Part shown: positions 1 to 8,596 of the stretch, piece after piece
How positions within the stretch are numbered: position 1 is the first letter of the stretch
Layout: each line of letters begins with the position of its first letter
From: JBCCGI01 sp039029355
Lineage (GTDB): Bacteria; Planctomycetota; UBA1135; GCA-002686595
Assembly (NCBI GenBank): GCA_039029355.1
Contig: JBCCGI010000039.1
Coordinates: 1-64,000 of the forward strand
Direction of reading: 5' to 3'
Length of the DNA stretch: 64,000 bases
Program-made: the position numbers and the translations under genes
The notes under the pieces: generated by a model
Told to the model about the DNA's origin: nothing
Seen by the model: only the letters and a program-made list of their open reading frames with translations
Databases searched by the model: none

Positions 1-1433
1 CGGATCGTCGTGAGGGCCACCTGCCGTCCGAGCAGCTCGTCCCGAGCGAGCCAGCCGATGCCCATGCCTTCCAGCGCGCGCGCGGCCAGCGCGGCGTCCG
101 CGTCGGCGCGCGTCACCAGGTGCACACCGGCGCGCCAGTCCGACGGCGAGAGCGCCGCCCGACGCCGCTCGCGCTGGGCGCCTACGCGCTCGCCGACCGC
201 TTCGTGGTTCGCCGCGAGCAGCTCGCGGTAGCCGCGCTCCAGCTCCTCGCCGAAGGCGAGCTCCTCCTCGCCGCGCCAGACGCGCGCGACGAGCTCGGAG
301 CCGAAGGTGCGCAGCAGGTAGCCGAAGAGCGCGCCGCGCAGCGGCACGAGGACGTGCGGGCTGAGGCGCATCGCCGCGTCCGGCGCGACGAGCACGGACA
401 GCTCGGGCGCGAGCCCGGCCTGCTGCAGGTGGCCGATCCAGTCCGCCATCGGCCAGCCCCACCAGGTGTCGGCGTAGCACGCTCCGACCCCGTCGAGCAT
501 CCAGTCCACCGCCGGCGGCCCGAGCAGCTGCAGCGCAAGCGCGCGCGCGGCGCAGGCGCCGCCGTCGTGCGGCACGTTGCCGGCCAAGAGCGACACCGCG
601 TGCCCCGGCCGCGCCGCAAAAGCGCGCGAGCGCTCGCCGCGGCCGTGGAGGTAGAGGAGCTCCTCGGCGTGCCCGAAGACGCGCACCTCCAGCCGCTCGA
701 GCTCGCCGCCGCCGCCGAGCTCGGCGAACGCGCGCGAGCGGACGTCGGCCAGGAGGCGCCCGTAGCGCTCGGCGCGCTCCTCGGGCACGCCGGGCGAGAC
801 CTGCAGCCCGACGCCCGCGAAGCGCACGTACGAAGGCGGCTCCTGCTCTAGACGGCGCTGGAGGAAGTCCTCGGCCTCGCGCCAGGCCGCCGCGCCGCTA
901 TCGCGCACCGGCAGGCGCAGCGCGGGCGCGCCGCCGCGCCAGGCGCTCACGCCCTTGCGCCAGCCCGGGCCGACGTCGTCGAGGTGGCTGGCGAGCACCG
1001 GCGCGGAGCGGCCGAGGTAGAGCGTGAGCGGCAGCCCGGGCCGCTCGGGGTCCGCGAGCGTCGCGACGAGCACGTCCTCCTCGCGGTGAAAGCGGCGGCC
1101 GAGGGCCACGAGCTCGAGCTCGCCCTCGCGGCCGCGCTGCACGAGCTCGAGCCCGCCGGCGAGCTCCGTGACCCACGGCTCGGAGATCAGGCCGACCACG
1201 ACCCGCGGGCTGGAGCCGTCCGATTCGTCCGGCGCCACGACGCGGACACGGCGCGGCCCGAGCAGCTCGGTGCGGCGCGCGGCGCGCTCGGCGGCCGGCA
1301 TCAGATCCGCCCCGCCGACCCACAGCTCGAACGACGCGTGGCGCGCGAGGTTGCGGAAGAGCACCCACTCGTCGTCGCCGCGGATGGGCCGGGCGCCGAG
1401 CAGTACGAAGAGGACGAGGAGCAGGACGCGCAT
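1..1433 (-). CDS. Secreted protein of unknown function, C-terminus beyond left edge
   Basis: The frame is open from an ATG at 1433 to the window edge (477 codons visible), so the gene is partial. It begins with a short hydrophobic signal-like segment (MRVLLLVLFVLLGARPIRG). Residues about 200-390 have the look of a peptidase-MA/gluzincin fold: a helix ending in AVDWMLDGVGACYAD, then a paired-helix region with YLLRTFG. No HExxH zinc motif is visible, so any such domain would be inactive. The last visible stretch may begin a second domain. The gene starts 2 nt after the stop codon of the upstream gene on the same strand, so the two are probably co-transcribed. Function is unknown. Confidence 0.7.
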   Translation of the reverse strand, partial: MRVLLLVLFVLLGARPIRGDDEWVLFRNLARHASFELWVGGADLMPAAERAARRTELLGPRRVRVVAPDESDGSSPRVVVGLISEPWVTELAGGLELVQRGREGELELVALGRRFHREEDVLVATLADPERPGLPLTLYLGRSAPVLASHLDDVGPGWRKGVSAWRGGAPALRLPVRDSGAAAWREAEDFLQRRLEQEPPSYVRFAGVGLQVSPGVPEERAERYGRLLADVRSRAFAELGGGGELERLEVRVFGHAEELLYLHGRGERSRAFAARPGHAVSLLAGNVPHDGGACAARALALQLLGPPAVDWMLDGVGACYADTWWGWPMADWIGHLQQAGLAPELSVLVAPDAAMRLSPHVLVPLRGALFGYLLRTFGSELVARVWRGEEELAFGEELERGYRELLAANHEAVGERVGAQRERRRAALSPSDWRAGVHLVTRADADAALAARALEGMGIGWLARDELLGRQVALTTI

Positions 1434-1435
1434 AG

Positions 1436-2443
1436 CTACTTGCGGAGGCGGAACCAGCGCCCGAGGAAGAGGAACTGGGGCATCCAATGGCTGACGACCT
1501 GGAAGTCGCCGGCCCAGAGGTCCTCGCGGGCGAGCAGGCTCGCGACGCGCTGCGTCGCCACGGGCTGCCCCACCAGCGGCCAGATGCGGCACAGCTCCCT
1601 GCCGAGGACGTGGACGTCGCGCAGGCTGACCTCAGCAGGCCAGTCGGGCAGCTCGCCGGGATCGTACTCCCCGTTCCAGCCCGGCTCCTCCAGCTCAAAC
1701 AGCGCCGGGACCCACAGGAAATCGTACGGGGTCGCCTCGAACGACCGCTCCGCGAACAGCTTGCGCGCCGGCAGGAACTTGCTCGCGCGCAGCTCGGCCA
1801 GCCGCTCGCTTCCCTCCGCGGTGATCGGCTCGCTCCAGTGGACCAGCAGGTAGGCCCAAAGCCAGGAGAAGTAGAACCCCACGAAGATCTCGGGGTCCGA
1901 GTCGGCGCTCGCCTGCAGCTCGGGGAAGTCGCGCTCGGCGAGCGCGTCGAGCAAGCGCTCTTCGTGCACCTCGCGGAGCTCGCGCAACCGGGCCCTCTCC
2001 TCGGGGTCCTCGGCCGGAGAGCGCTCCAGCTCGGACAGCAGCATGAGGAACCAGGCCTCGTCGTAGGGCCACGTGAAGAGAATTCGACTCGGGCGCTTCA
2101 CGATCGTATCGCTCTCGTACTCGAGGTCGTCGATGACCAGGCGCTCGCGAACCCACCGATCGGCCTCGGCGTCCCCATCCCAGCGGGCCTGCACGAGCAG
2201 CGCCCAGTGGGCGATCACGCAGGAGTGCCAGTCGTACGAGCCGTCGAAGATCGTGCTGCGCTCCATCCGCGCGGGGAAGGCCGTGGACGGCTCGCGCACG
2301 TCGAGACCGTCGCGCATCAGCTCGAGCATCCGCGCCAGCACCGCGTCCGTTGGCTCGACCTCGGTCGCGGGAGGCGGCGGCGACGCCTGGGGGGCGTCCT
2401 GGGAAGCAGCCAAGAGTCCGAGCAGCAGAGCCGTGCGAATCAT
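1436..2443 (-). CDS. Secreted DUF2891-like protein
   Basis: A 335-residue protein with an N-terminal hydrophobic signal (MIRTALLLGLLAASQ) and a Pro-rich linker. The segment with YDWHSCVIAHWALL, followed by TWPYDEAWFLMLLSEL, resembles the conserved WHS and PYGWAW blocks I remember from the DUF2891 family. The family assignment is from memory and no function is established. The C-terminus is Trp/Phe-rich. It lies directly upstream of the gene ending at the left edge and 38 nt downstream of the GT4 gene's stop, all on the minus strand. Confidence 0.6.
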   Translation of the reverse strand: MIRTALLLGLLAASQDAPQASPPPPATEVEPTDAVLARMLELMRDGLDVREPSTAFPARMERSTIFDGSYDWHSCVIAHWALLVQARWDGDAEADRWVRERLVIDDLEYESDTIVKRPSRILFTWPYDEAWFLMLLSELERSPAEDPEERARLRELREVHEERLLDALAERDFPELQASADSDPEIFVGFYFSWLWAYLLVHWSEPITAEGSERLAELRASKFLPARKLFAERSFEATPYDFLWVPALFELEEPGWNGEYDPGELPDWPAEVSLRDVHVLGRELCRIWPLVGQPVATQRVASLLAREDLWAGDFQVVSHWMPQFLFLGRWFRLRK

Positions 2444-2481
2444 GGCCGCAGCGTAGCTTGTGGGCGCCGCGCGTTCACCGG

Positions 2482-3585
2482 CTAGCGCCCGCCGAGCACT
2501 TCGCGGTAGAGCGCCTCATACGCGTCGACCATGCCATCGGCCGAGACGCCCGCGCGCCCGCGCGCCGGCCCGGCACGGCCCAGGCGCTCGCGCAGCGGCC
2601 CGTCCGCGAGCAGGCGCCCGAGGGCCGCCGCCAGCGCCGCGGAGTCGTCGGCGGGCACGAGGAGCCCGGTCTCGCCGTCCGCGACGGCCTCGGCCAGCCC
2701 CCCCACCCGCGTCGCCAGCACGGGCCGGCCGGCGGCCATCGCCTCGAGCGCGGCGACGCCCAGCCCCTCCAAGCGTGAGGGAAGCGCAAACACGTCGCAC
2801 GCCGCCAGCAGCTCGGCCTTGTCGGAGCGGTGGCCCAAGAAGCGGACGCGGCGCAGCCCCAGGCGCTCGGCCCGCGCGCGCAGCGCCTCGCGCTCGGGGC
2901 CGTCGCCGGCGACCAGCAGCGCGGGCTCCTCGCGCTGCGCGGCGAGCGCTTCGAGCAGCACGTCGATGCCCTTGCGGCGCACGAGCGCCGCGAGCACCAG
3001 CACCGCCGGCTCGCCGGCGCCGAGCCCCAGCTCGGCGCGCACCTCGGCGCGCGCACGCACGGGCCGAAGGGCCTCGGGGTCCACCGAGCTCGGGATCAGC
3101 CGCACGCGCTCGGGCGCCACGCCGGCCTCCTCCAGCCGGCGCCCGACCGCGGGCGAGATCGCGACCGCCCGGCGCACGAGGTCGGCGTACACCAGGCGGC
3201 TCTTCCAGCCGCGGCGCACGCGCTTGTCCTGACGCCGCGTCGTGATCGCAGGCAGGCCGCGCCAGCGGGCCGCGAGGCCGCCCAGCCACGTCGCGCGGCC
3301 GGTGTGCAGGTGCACGAGGTCGGGACGCGTCTGGCCGAGCTCCACCGCGAGACGCTGCACCGCGACCAGGTCGAGGTCGCCGCGCATCGGCACGGTCCGC
3401 ACGTCGAAACCCTCCGCGCGCCCGCGCTCTTCGGAGCCGGACCCCGGCGGGCAGAGGAGGACCGCGCGATGCCCGCGCCGCCGCAGCCCCTCGAGCAGCA
3501 GGAAGACCTGCACCTCGCCGCCGGAGAAGCCCGGCTCGGCGTCGACGTGGGCGATGGTGAGCGCCGACTCGCGCGGGGCGGACAT
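2482..3585 (-). CDS. Glycosyltransferase family 4 (GT-B fold)
   Basis: A 367-residue protein likely to transfer a sugar from a nucleotide-sugar donor onto a surface glycan. The N-terminal Rossmann half carries the Gly-rich acceptor loop FSGGEVQVFLLLEGL and the DLVHLHTGR segment. The C-terminal half has VLVLAALVRRKGIDVLLEAL, LLVAGDGPE, VRFLGHRSDKAELLAACDVF and the donor-binding ExxGxxxLEAMAAGRPV-type block (RLEGLGVAALEAMAAGRPVL). All are typical of GT4 enzymes. It starts 4 nt after the sulfotransferase stop, so it is the third gene of a minus-strand operon with the phosphatase-superfamily enzyme and the sulfotransferase. Donor and acceptor cannot be read from sequence. Confidence 0.9.
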   Translation of the reverse strand: MSAPRESALTIAHVDAEPGFSGGEVQVFLLLEGLRRRGHRAVLLCPPGSGSEERGRAEGFDVRTVPMRGDLDLVAVQRLAVELGQTRPDLVHLHTGRATWLGGLAARWRGLPAITTRRQDKRVRRGWKSRLVYADLVRRAVAISPAVGRRLEEAGVAPERVRLIPSSVDPEALRPVRARAEVRAELGLGAGEPAVLVLAALVRRKGIDVLLEALAAQREEPALLVAGDGPEREALRARAERLGLRRVRFLGHRSDKAELLAACDVFALPSRLEGLGVAALEAMAAGRPVLATRVGGLAEAVADGETGLLVPADDSAALAAALGRLLADGPLRERLGRAGPARGRAGVSADGMVDAYEALYREVLGGR

Positions 3586-3589
3586 TCGG

Positions 3590-4369
3590 CTAGGTCCCCG
3601 TATCGGCGTCGGGGTAGAGCTCGCGGTAGAGCCGCACGCGCCGCATGCTCCGCTGAATGCGCGCCTGGGCCTCGCGCGGCAGCTCGTCGCGCCAGCGCTC
3701 GTCGAGCCGGATGGCCTCGCCGCGGTCGAGGGAGCCGGTCTTATGGCTGTACATGAAGTGGTACGGCGCGTCGGAGGGCGACAGCAACGCGCCGTCGCGC
3801 TCGACCCCGAGGAAGTCCGTCACGCGCTCCAGCGTCTCCGTCGGCTCGCGCGCCAGGTCCTCGTAGCGCAGCACGAGCGTCTCGTCCGCGCGCCGCTCCG
3901 CGAAGCGCGCCCAGCGGTGCACCCACTTGCGGTGGCGCTTCAGCAGATACTCGAGCGGGCGCCCGCCCTTGCGCAGCCCCGACGCGAGCACGCCGCGCGA
4001 GTCGCGCACCAGGAACAGGAAGCCGACGCCCTTCCAGCGCCGCGCCATGCGCCACACGCGCGTCTTCGAGTTGTCGACCAGCACGTCGCGGCCGCTCGCG
4101 CGGCGCAGGTGCTCGAACAGCTCCGGCGTGAAGCGGCGGTAGTCGTACTCGCGATCGCCCTCCAGGCGCGGCAACAGCGAGCCCCAGTAGTCGCAGTCGG
4201 CGTAGGCCTCGCCGCAGGTGCAGGGCGTGCCCTTGGCCACCGCATAGCCGGCCCAAGCGGTCTCGCCGACGCAGGCGATCCGCGCGTGGCGTGACAGCAA
4301 GCGCGACAGGAGGTTCGAGCCTGAGTGCCCGACGCCGACGATGAAGACGACCGGAAAGCGGGGGGGCAC
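3590..4369 (-). CDS. Sulfotransferase family protein
   Basis: I place the start at the GTG at 4369, which overlaps the TAG of the upstream gene (TAGTG). This gives 259 residues and puts the PAPS 5'-phosphosulfate loop right at the N-terminus (FIVGVGHSGSNLLSRLL). A longer open frame exists upstream but runs inside the neighbouring gene. Further on, FLFLVRDSRGVLASGL and TLVLRYEDLAREPTETLERV match the 3'-phosphate-binding and RYEDL blocks of the family. Cysteines in the CTCGEAYADC stretch may bind metal or form a disulfide. It probably sulfates a glycan built by the neighbouring glycosyltransferases. Confidence 0.88.
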   Translation of the reverse strand: MPPRFPVVFIVGVGHSGSNLLSRLLSRHARIACVGETAWAGYAVAKGTPCTCGEAYADCDYWGSLLPRLEGDREYDYRRFTPELFEHLRRASGRDVLVDNSKTRVWRMARRWKGVGFLFLVRDSRGVLASGLRKGGRPLEYLLKRHRKWVHRWARFAERRADETLVLRYEDLAREPTETLERVTDFLGVERDGALLSPSDAPYHFMYSHKTGSLDRGEAIRLDERWRDELPREAQARIQRSMRRVRLYRELYPDADTGT

Positions 4370-5745
4370 TAGTGCTCGTCGCCTCCGAGGTAGCCGATCT
4401 TCTTGAGCTCGCCGATGGTCTCGGACAGCAGGCTGAGGCGCTCGGGCGTGCCGAGGCGGCGCGCGGTCTCGGCGTCGCGGAGGCGGAGCGCGGCGAGCGC
4501 GTCGGCGAGCGACGTGGCTCCCACCTCGTCCATCCCGCGCGGGACCTGCTCGCTCGGATCGGCGGAGCGGTCGTACCACGCGCGCACCGCGCGGGTGTCG
4601 CCTTCGCCGGGCTCGATCAGCGTGAAGGCGCCGCTGCGCAGGGCCCAGTCGCCGCTTCGGGCCAGGGTGAGGAGCTCGGGCTCGGTCGACTTCCAGGTCG
4701 AGAACGGCCGGCCCTGGGCCTCGGGCGCGGGCGCGACGCCGGCGAGCTCGAGCACCAGGCGGTGCACGTCGACGTGCGCGACCGGGTCCGTGCGGCGACC
4801 CGGCGCGATGCCGGGGCCCTTCGCGATCAGCGCGGTGCGCGCGAGCTCCTCATGCACCGTCGTGCCGTGGCCCATCCCGCCGTGCTCGAGGAACTCCTCG
4901 CCGTGGTCGGAGATCAGCAGCGTGGCGCGCGGGCGCCAGGTGTCCGCCTCCCACGCCTCGAGCAGGCCCGCGAGCAGGTCGTCCAGGTGCCGGATCTCGC
5001 CGTCGTACTGCGCCACGCTCCAGTCGAGGTCGCGCTCGCTCACCTCGATCTCGCCGTTCTTGTAGCGGCGCTTGCCGAGCGGCACGTCGAAGAGGTAGCG
5101 GTACTCGACCGGCGGCGTGTACGGGTTGTGCGGATCCATCAGGTGCAGGTACGCGAAGAGCGGGCGGTCGCTCTCGCGCTGCTCCAGGCGCGCCAGGAAG
5201 GCGTCGACCATCGCGCCCCCCGAGCGCTCGCCGGTCTCCCAGAAGTGCGTGAAGCCCTGGGCGAAGCCGAGCTCGGCGGTGATGTGCGGGTTCGCCGAAA
5301 GGGCCCACGTCTCGTAGCCGGCCGCGCCCAGCGACTCGGCCCAGGTCGTCAGCGAGCCGGCGAGCCCGTCGGTGACGTTCTCGCCGCCGGGGCCGGGTTT
5401 GAGCTCGACGTTCTCGATGCGGTGCACCGTCGGCAGCGTGCCGGTGAAGAGCGACGCGGTGGCGATGCGCGTGTGCGTGCCGTGGGAGTAGGCGCGCTCG
5501 AAGAGCGCCGCGTCCTCGGCCCAGCGGTCGAGCCGCGGGCTCGTGTCGCGCCCGTAGCCGTAGCAGCCCAGGTGGTCGGGGCGCAGGGTGTCGACCATCA
5601 GGACGAGCACGTCCGGCGCTCCGCCAGCGGGCTCGCCGGCCGGTTCGCCACCGGCGTGGTGGGTCCAGCTCGCGCCGGCCTCTCCGGAGCAGGAAGCCCC
5701 CGAGGCCGAGCACGAGCGCAAGCAGCCCCCCGGCGAGCGGGGCAC
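4369..5745 (-). CDS. Alkaline-phosphatase/sulfatase-superfamily hydrolase with Thr nucleophile position
   Basis: A 458-residue frame from a GTG at 5745. DVLVLMVDTLRPDHLGCYGY gives the first metal-binding Asp; LLISDHGEEFLEHGGMGHG gives the second metal site. At the place where sulfatases carry C/S-x-P-x-R the sequence is TRIATASLFTG, so Thr92 replaces the formylglycine cysteine and Pro and Arg are also missing. Thr nucleophiles are known in phosphoglycerol transferases and phosphodiesterases of this superfamily, so a phospho- rather than sulfo-substrate is likely. The N-terminus is odd: a convincing signal anchor starts at an ATG at 5776 but in another frame. It is first in the operon with the sulfotransferase and GT4 genes. 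Confidence 0.85.
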   Translation of the reverse strand: MPRSPGGCLRSCSASGASCSGEAGASWTHHAGGEPAGEPAGGAPDVLVLMVDTLRPDHLGCYGYGRDTSPRLDRWAEDAALFERAYSHGTHTRIATASLFTGTLPTVHRIENVELKPGPGGENVTDGLAGSLTTWAESLGAAGYETWALSANPHITAELGFAQGFTHFWETGERSGGAMVDAFLARLEQRESDRPLFAYLHLMDPHNPYTPPVEYRYLFDVPLGKRRYKNGEIEVSERDLDWSVAQYDGEIRHLDDLLAGLLEAWEADTWRPRATLLISDHGEEFLEHGGMGHGTTVHEELARTALIAKGPGIAPGRRTDPVAHVDVHRLVLELAGVAPAPEAQGRPFSTWKSTEPELLTLARSGDWALRSGAFTLIEPGEGDTRAVRAWYDRSADPSEQVPRGMDEVGATSLADALAALRLRDAETARRLGTPERLSLLSETIGELKKIGYLGGDEH

Positions 5746-5801
5746 GAAGCAGGGAGAGGCAAAGGACGTGGCGCATCTGGGTCCGTAGGATACTGGCCGC
5801 G

Positions 5802-6818
5802 ATGGTCGTTCCTAGCGGCGAGGACGCGGCGGCCTGTCCGCTTTGCGGCGGGCGGGCTTCAGAGCCGGCGCTGACCGGCTACGACCGGCTTCAGGCCCGT
5901 GAGCGCGACTACACCTACGTGCGCTGCCGGGGCTGCGGCCTGCTGCACCTGTCGCCGCTGCCCGCCGAGGACGAGATCCCCGGCTTCTACCCCAACGGCT
6001 ACGCCCCCCACGGGGCCTCGGGCGGCCGCAACCGCGACAAGTGGATCAACCGGCTGGCGACGCGCTGGTACTACGCCACCGATTCGGTCGAGCGCCCGGC
6101 GGCCGGGCGGGCGCTCTTCCGGCTGCTCGACCGGCGCGTCATGCGCGACATCCGGCCGCCGCGCGGCGCGAACCGCGTGCTGGACGTCGGGTGCGGCGCG
6201 GGGGGGCTGCTCGCGCGCTATCGCGCGCTGGGCTGGACCGTGCGCGGCGTCGAACCCAGCGAGAACGGCGTCCGCTCGGCGCGCGAGCGCGGCCTCGACG
6301 TGCACCTCGGCACGGTGTTCGACGCGCCGTTCGATGACGAGGAGCGCTTCGACCTGGTGCTGCTCTCGCACGTGATCGAGCACGTGCGCCAGCCGGTCAA
6401 GCTGCTCGCGCGCTGCGCCGAGCTGCTCGCGCCGGGCGGGCTCCTGGTGCTGACCACGCCCAACGCCGCGGGCTTCGGGCTGCGCCGCTTCCGCTCCTGC
6501 TGGAGCTGGCTCGACGCGCCGCGTCACCTGATGCTGTTCGACCCGAGCACGGTGCGGCTCCTGGCCGAGCGCGCCGGGCTGCGCGCCGCGCGCGTGCTGA
6601 CGCCGGCGCTGCCGCGGCTGATCGAGGAGAGCGCGCACCTGCGCGAGACCCAGGGCGCCGAGCTGCCCGCGGACCTGACCGAGCGCCGCCGGCTGGTCGA
6701 GGGGGCGCCGCCGCGGCGGCGCTATCGGCGCGAGCGGCTGACGCTCGCACCCGCCGCGCACCTCGCCGCGCGCGGCGGCGGCGGCGACCTGCTCGAAGCG
6801 GAGCTCGTGCACGCATGA
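5802..6818 (+). CDS. Zinc-ribbon class I SAM-dependent methyltransferase
   Basis: A 338-residue protein. The N-terminus has a four-Cys zinc-ribbon-like element (CPLCGG and CRGCGLLHL), common in methyltransferases of sugar and surface-polysaccharide loci. A class I SAM domain follows: RVLDVGCGAGGLLARY is motif I, VRGVEPSENGV is the acidic SAM-ribose loop, and FDLVLLSHVIEHVRQP is motif IV of the Methyltransf_23 type. The last 80 residues are Arg/Ala-rich with no recognised motif. It overlaps the next gene by ATGA. It starts only 56 nt from the divergent phosphatase-superfamily gene (25 nt if that gene starts at 5776). The methyl acceptor is unknown. Confidence 0.88.
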   Translation: MVVPSGEDAAACPLCGGRASEPALTGYDRLQARERDYTYVRCRGCGLLHLSPLPAEDEIPGFYPNGYAPHGASGGRNRDKWINRLATRWYYATDSVERPAAGRALFRLLDRRVMRDIRPPRGANRVLDVGCGAGGLLARYRALGWTVRGVEPSENGVRSARERGLDVHLGTVFDAPFDDEERFDLVLLSHVIEHVRQPVKLLARCAELLAPGGLLVLTTPNAAGFGLRRFRSCWSWLDAPRHLMLFDPSTVRLLAERAGLRAARVLTPALPRLIEESAHLRETQGAELPADLTERRRLVEGAPPRRRYRRERLTLAPAAHLAARGGGGDLLEAELVHA

Positions 6819-7582
6819 GCGGTGTGCGCGAGCCCCTCGAGCTGGGCGGCGGGCAGGGCTTCCGCTACGCCGAGCTGTCGCCCGACCTGCTGGAGCGCGT
6901 GCCGCGCTGGCTCGACGAGGGGCGCGTCGACGAGGGCGAGGAGGTGCGCGAGCGCCGCGTCTACCGCTGGACGGAAGGCGGCACCGACCTCGCGATCAAG
7001 CTCTTCGGCCGCGCCGAGAGCCGCCGCTTCAAGGACCGCTTCCTGCACTCGCCCGCGATCCGCAGCGCGGACCTCTACGCGAAGCTGCTGCCGATCCCCT
7101 CGCCCCGGCCGCTGCTCGCGCTCGACTGGCGGCGCGGCGGCAAGCGGCGCGCGAGCCTGCTCGTCTACGAGTGGGTCGAGGGCGGCTTCTTGGAGCGCCT
7201 TTGGGGTCGCGACATCGCGGCGATCGGCGCCTTCCCGGCCTTCCTCGCCGCGATGCACCAGCGACGCGTCTTCCACGGCGACTTCCACCTCCACAACATG
7301 CTGTGGAGCGGCGAGGCGTGGGTGCTGCTCGACCTGGTCGCGCTGCGCCACCCGCTGCGCAACCTGCTGCCCGCGCGGCTCGCGGTCGACCACTGGGCGA
7401 AGGTCGGCGTGGGATTGGAGCACTGGTGCGGCACGACCGACGCCGAGCTGCTGCCGCTGTTCGAGGACTACGCCGGGCGCTGCGACCTGCTCGACGCAGA
7501 CGACTGGTCGAGCGTGCTCCGGCGCTGGGCGCTGCGACGCGAGCAGCTGCGGCTGCGCCGCGCCGCGGAGGCCCGCTCGTGA
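6815..7582 (+). CDS. Lipopolysaccharide kinase (Kdo/WaaP)-like protein
   Basis: A 255-residue protein-kinase-fold enzyme. TDLAIKLF supplies the ATP-binding Lys, and FHGDFHLHNMLW is the catalytic loop (H-G-D-x-H-x-x-N). VLLDLVAL follows with the metal-binding Asp, as in the Kdo kinase/WaaP family that phosphorylates inner-core sugars of LPS. There is no signal peptide, as expected for a cytoplasmic or inner-membrane-face enzyme. Its start overlaps the methyltransferase stop (ATGA), and its stop overlaps the next start (GTGA), so the three are translationally coupled. A different small-molecule phosphotransferase role cannot be excluded. Confidence 0.8.
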   Translation: MSGVREPLELGGGQGFRYAELSPDLLERVPRWLDEGRVDEGEEVRERRVYRWTEGGTDLAIKLFGRAESRRFKDRFLHSPAIRSADLYAKLLPIPSPRPLLALDWRRGGKRRASLLVYEWVEGGFLERLWGRDIAAIGAFPAFLAAMHQRRVFHGDFHLHNMLWSGEAWVLLDLVALRHPLRNLLPARLAVDHWAKVGVGLEHWCGTTDAELLPLFEDYAGRCDLLDADDWSSVLRRWALRREQLRLRRAAEARS

Positions 7583-8586
7583 GGCTGCTGTTCCTCGCGC
7601 TCCATCCCGACCTCCCCTCCTCGCGCCTGCGCGTGGTCGAGCTGGTGCCGCACCTAGAGGCGCTGGGCGCCAGCTGCGACGTGCGCCCCTACCCCGACCG
7701 CCGCGCGGACCGCCGCGCCCTCGGCGGCGAGCTCGCGGGCTACGACGCCGTGGTGGTGCAGAAGCGCCTGCCCTCGCGCCTCGAGGCGCGCGCGTGGCGC
7801 CGCGCGCCCGTGCCGGTCGTGTTCGACTTCGACGACGCCCTCCCGTATCGCCAGCGCCCGCGGCGCGGCGGCTACGAGTCGCTCCAACGCCGGCGCCGCT
7901 TCGAGCGCGCCAAGGCCGCGGCCGACGCCTTCGCGTGCGGGAGCCCGACGCTGCTCGAGCTGGTGAGCGACGCGGGCAAGCCGGCCGCGTTCGTGCCGAC
8001 GGCGGTGCCGGTCGAAGTGCCCGTGCGCGGAGAGGCGCCCCCCGACCGGCCGGTGCGCGTCGGCTGGATCGGCGGGCGCGGCAACCTGGGCGAGCTGGAC
8101 GCGCTCGCCCCGGTCTTTGCCGAGCTGGCGCGGAGCCGGGCACTCGAGCTCGTCGTGATCTCCGACGCGCCCTGGGGGGCGGGCGGCGTCCGGACCCGGC
8201 ACGTGCCGTGGAGCCTCGCCGGCCAGGCCGCCGCGCTGGCCGAGCTCGACGTCGGCATCATGCCGCTGGCCGACACGCCCTGGAACCGCGGCAAGTGCGC
8301 CTACAAGCTGCTGCAATACATGGCCGCCGGCGTCTGCGCCGTCGGCTCGCCGGTCGGCATGAACGCAGGCCTGATCCGGGACGGCGAGAACGGCCTCTTG
8401 GCCGCCGACGAGGCCGGATGGCTCGACCGGCTCGACCGCGCCACCCGCGACGCGGCGCTGCGCGCGCGGCTCGGAGCCGCGGGGCGCGCGACCGTCGAGC
8501 AGGGATACTCGCGCGAGGCGGTCGCCCGGCTCTGGCTCGCGCTGCTCGCCCGGATCGGCGCGGGCTCCGCGCCGGCGAGCGAGTAG
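7579..8586 (+). CDS. Glycosyltransferase (GT-B, GT4-like)
   Basis: The GTG at 7579 overlaps the kinase stop (GTGA) and gives 335 residues starting VRLLFLALHPDLPSSRLR. A much longer upstream frame is only the shadow of the kinase gene. VFDFDDALPYR is a pattern often seen in GT4-like proteins with a DD motif. The C-terminal half has VRVGWIGGRGNLGEL, then LDVGIMPLADTPWNRGKCAYKLLQYMAAG, the P-L-x-D-x-x-W-x-x-G-K-x-x-x-K signature of a GT4-like subgroup. Third gene of the rightward glycan operon; the sugar is unknown. Confidence 0.85.
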   Translation: MRLLFLALHPDLPSSRLRVVELVPHLEALGASCDVRPYPDRRADRRALGGELAGYDAVVVQKRLPSRLEARAWRRAPVPVVFDFDDALPYRQRPRRGGYESLQRRRRFERAKAAADAFACGSPTLLELVSDAGKPAAFVPTAVPVEVPVRGEAPPDRPVRVGWIGGRGNLGELDALAPVFAELARSRALELVVISDAPWGAGGVRTRHVPWSLAGQAAALAELDVGIMPLADTPWNRGKCAYKLLQYMAAGVCAVGSPVGMNAGLIRDGENGLLAADEAGWLDRLDRATRDAALRARLGAAGRATVEQGYSREAVARLWLALLARIGAGSAPASE

Positions 8587-8596
8587 ACTCCTGCCG

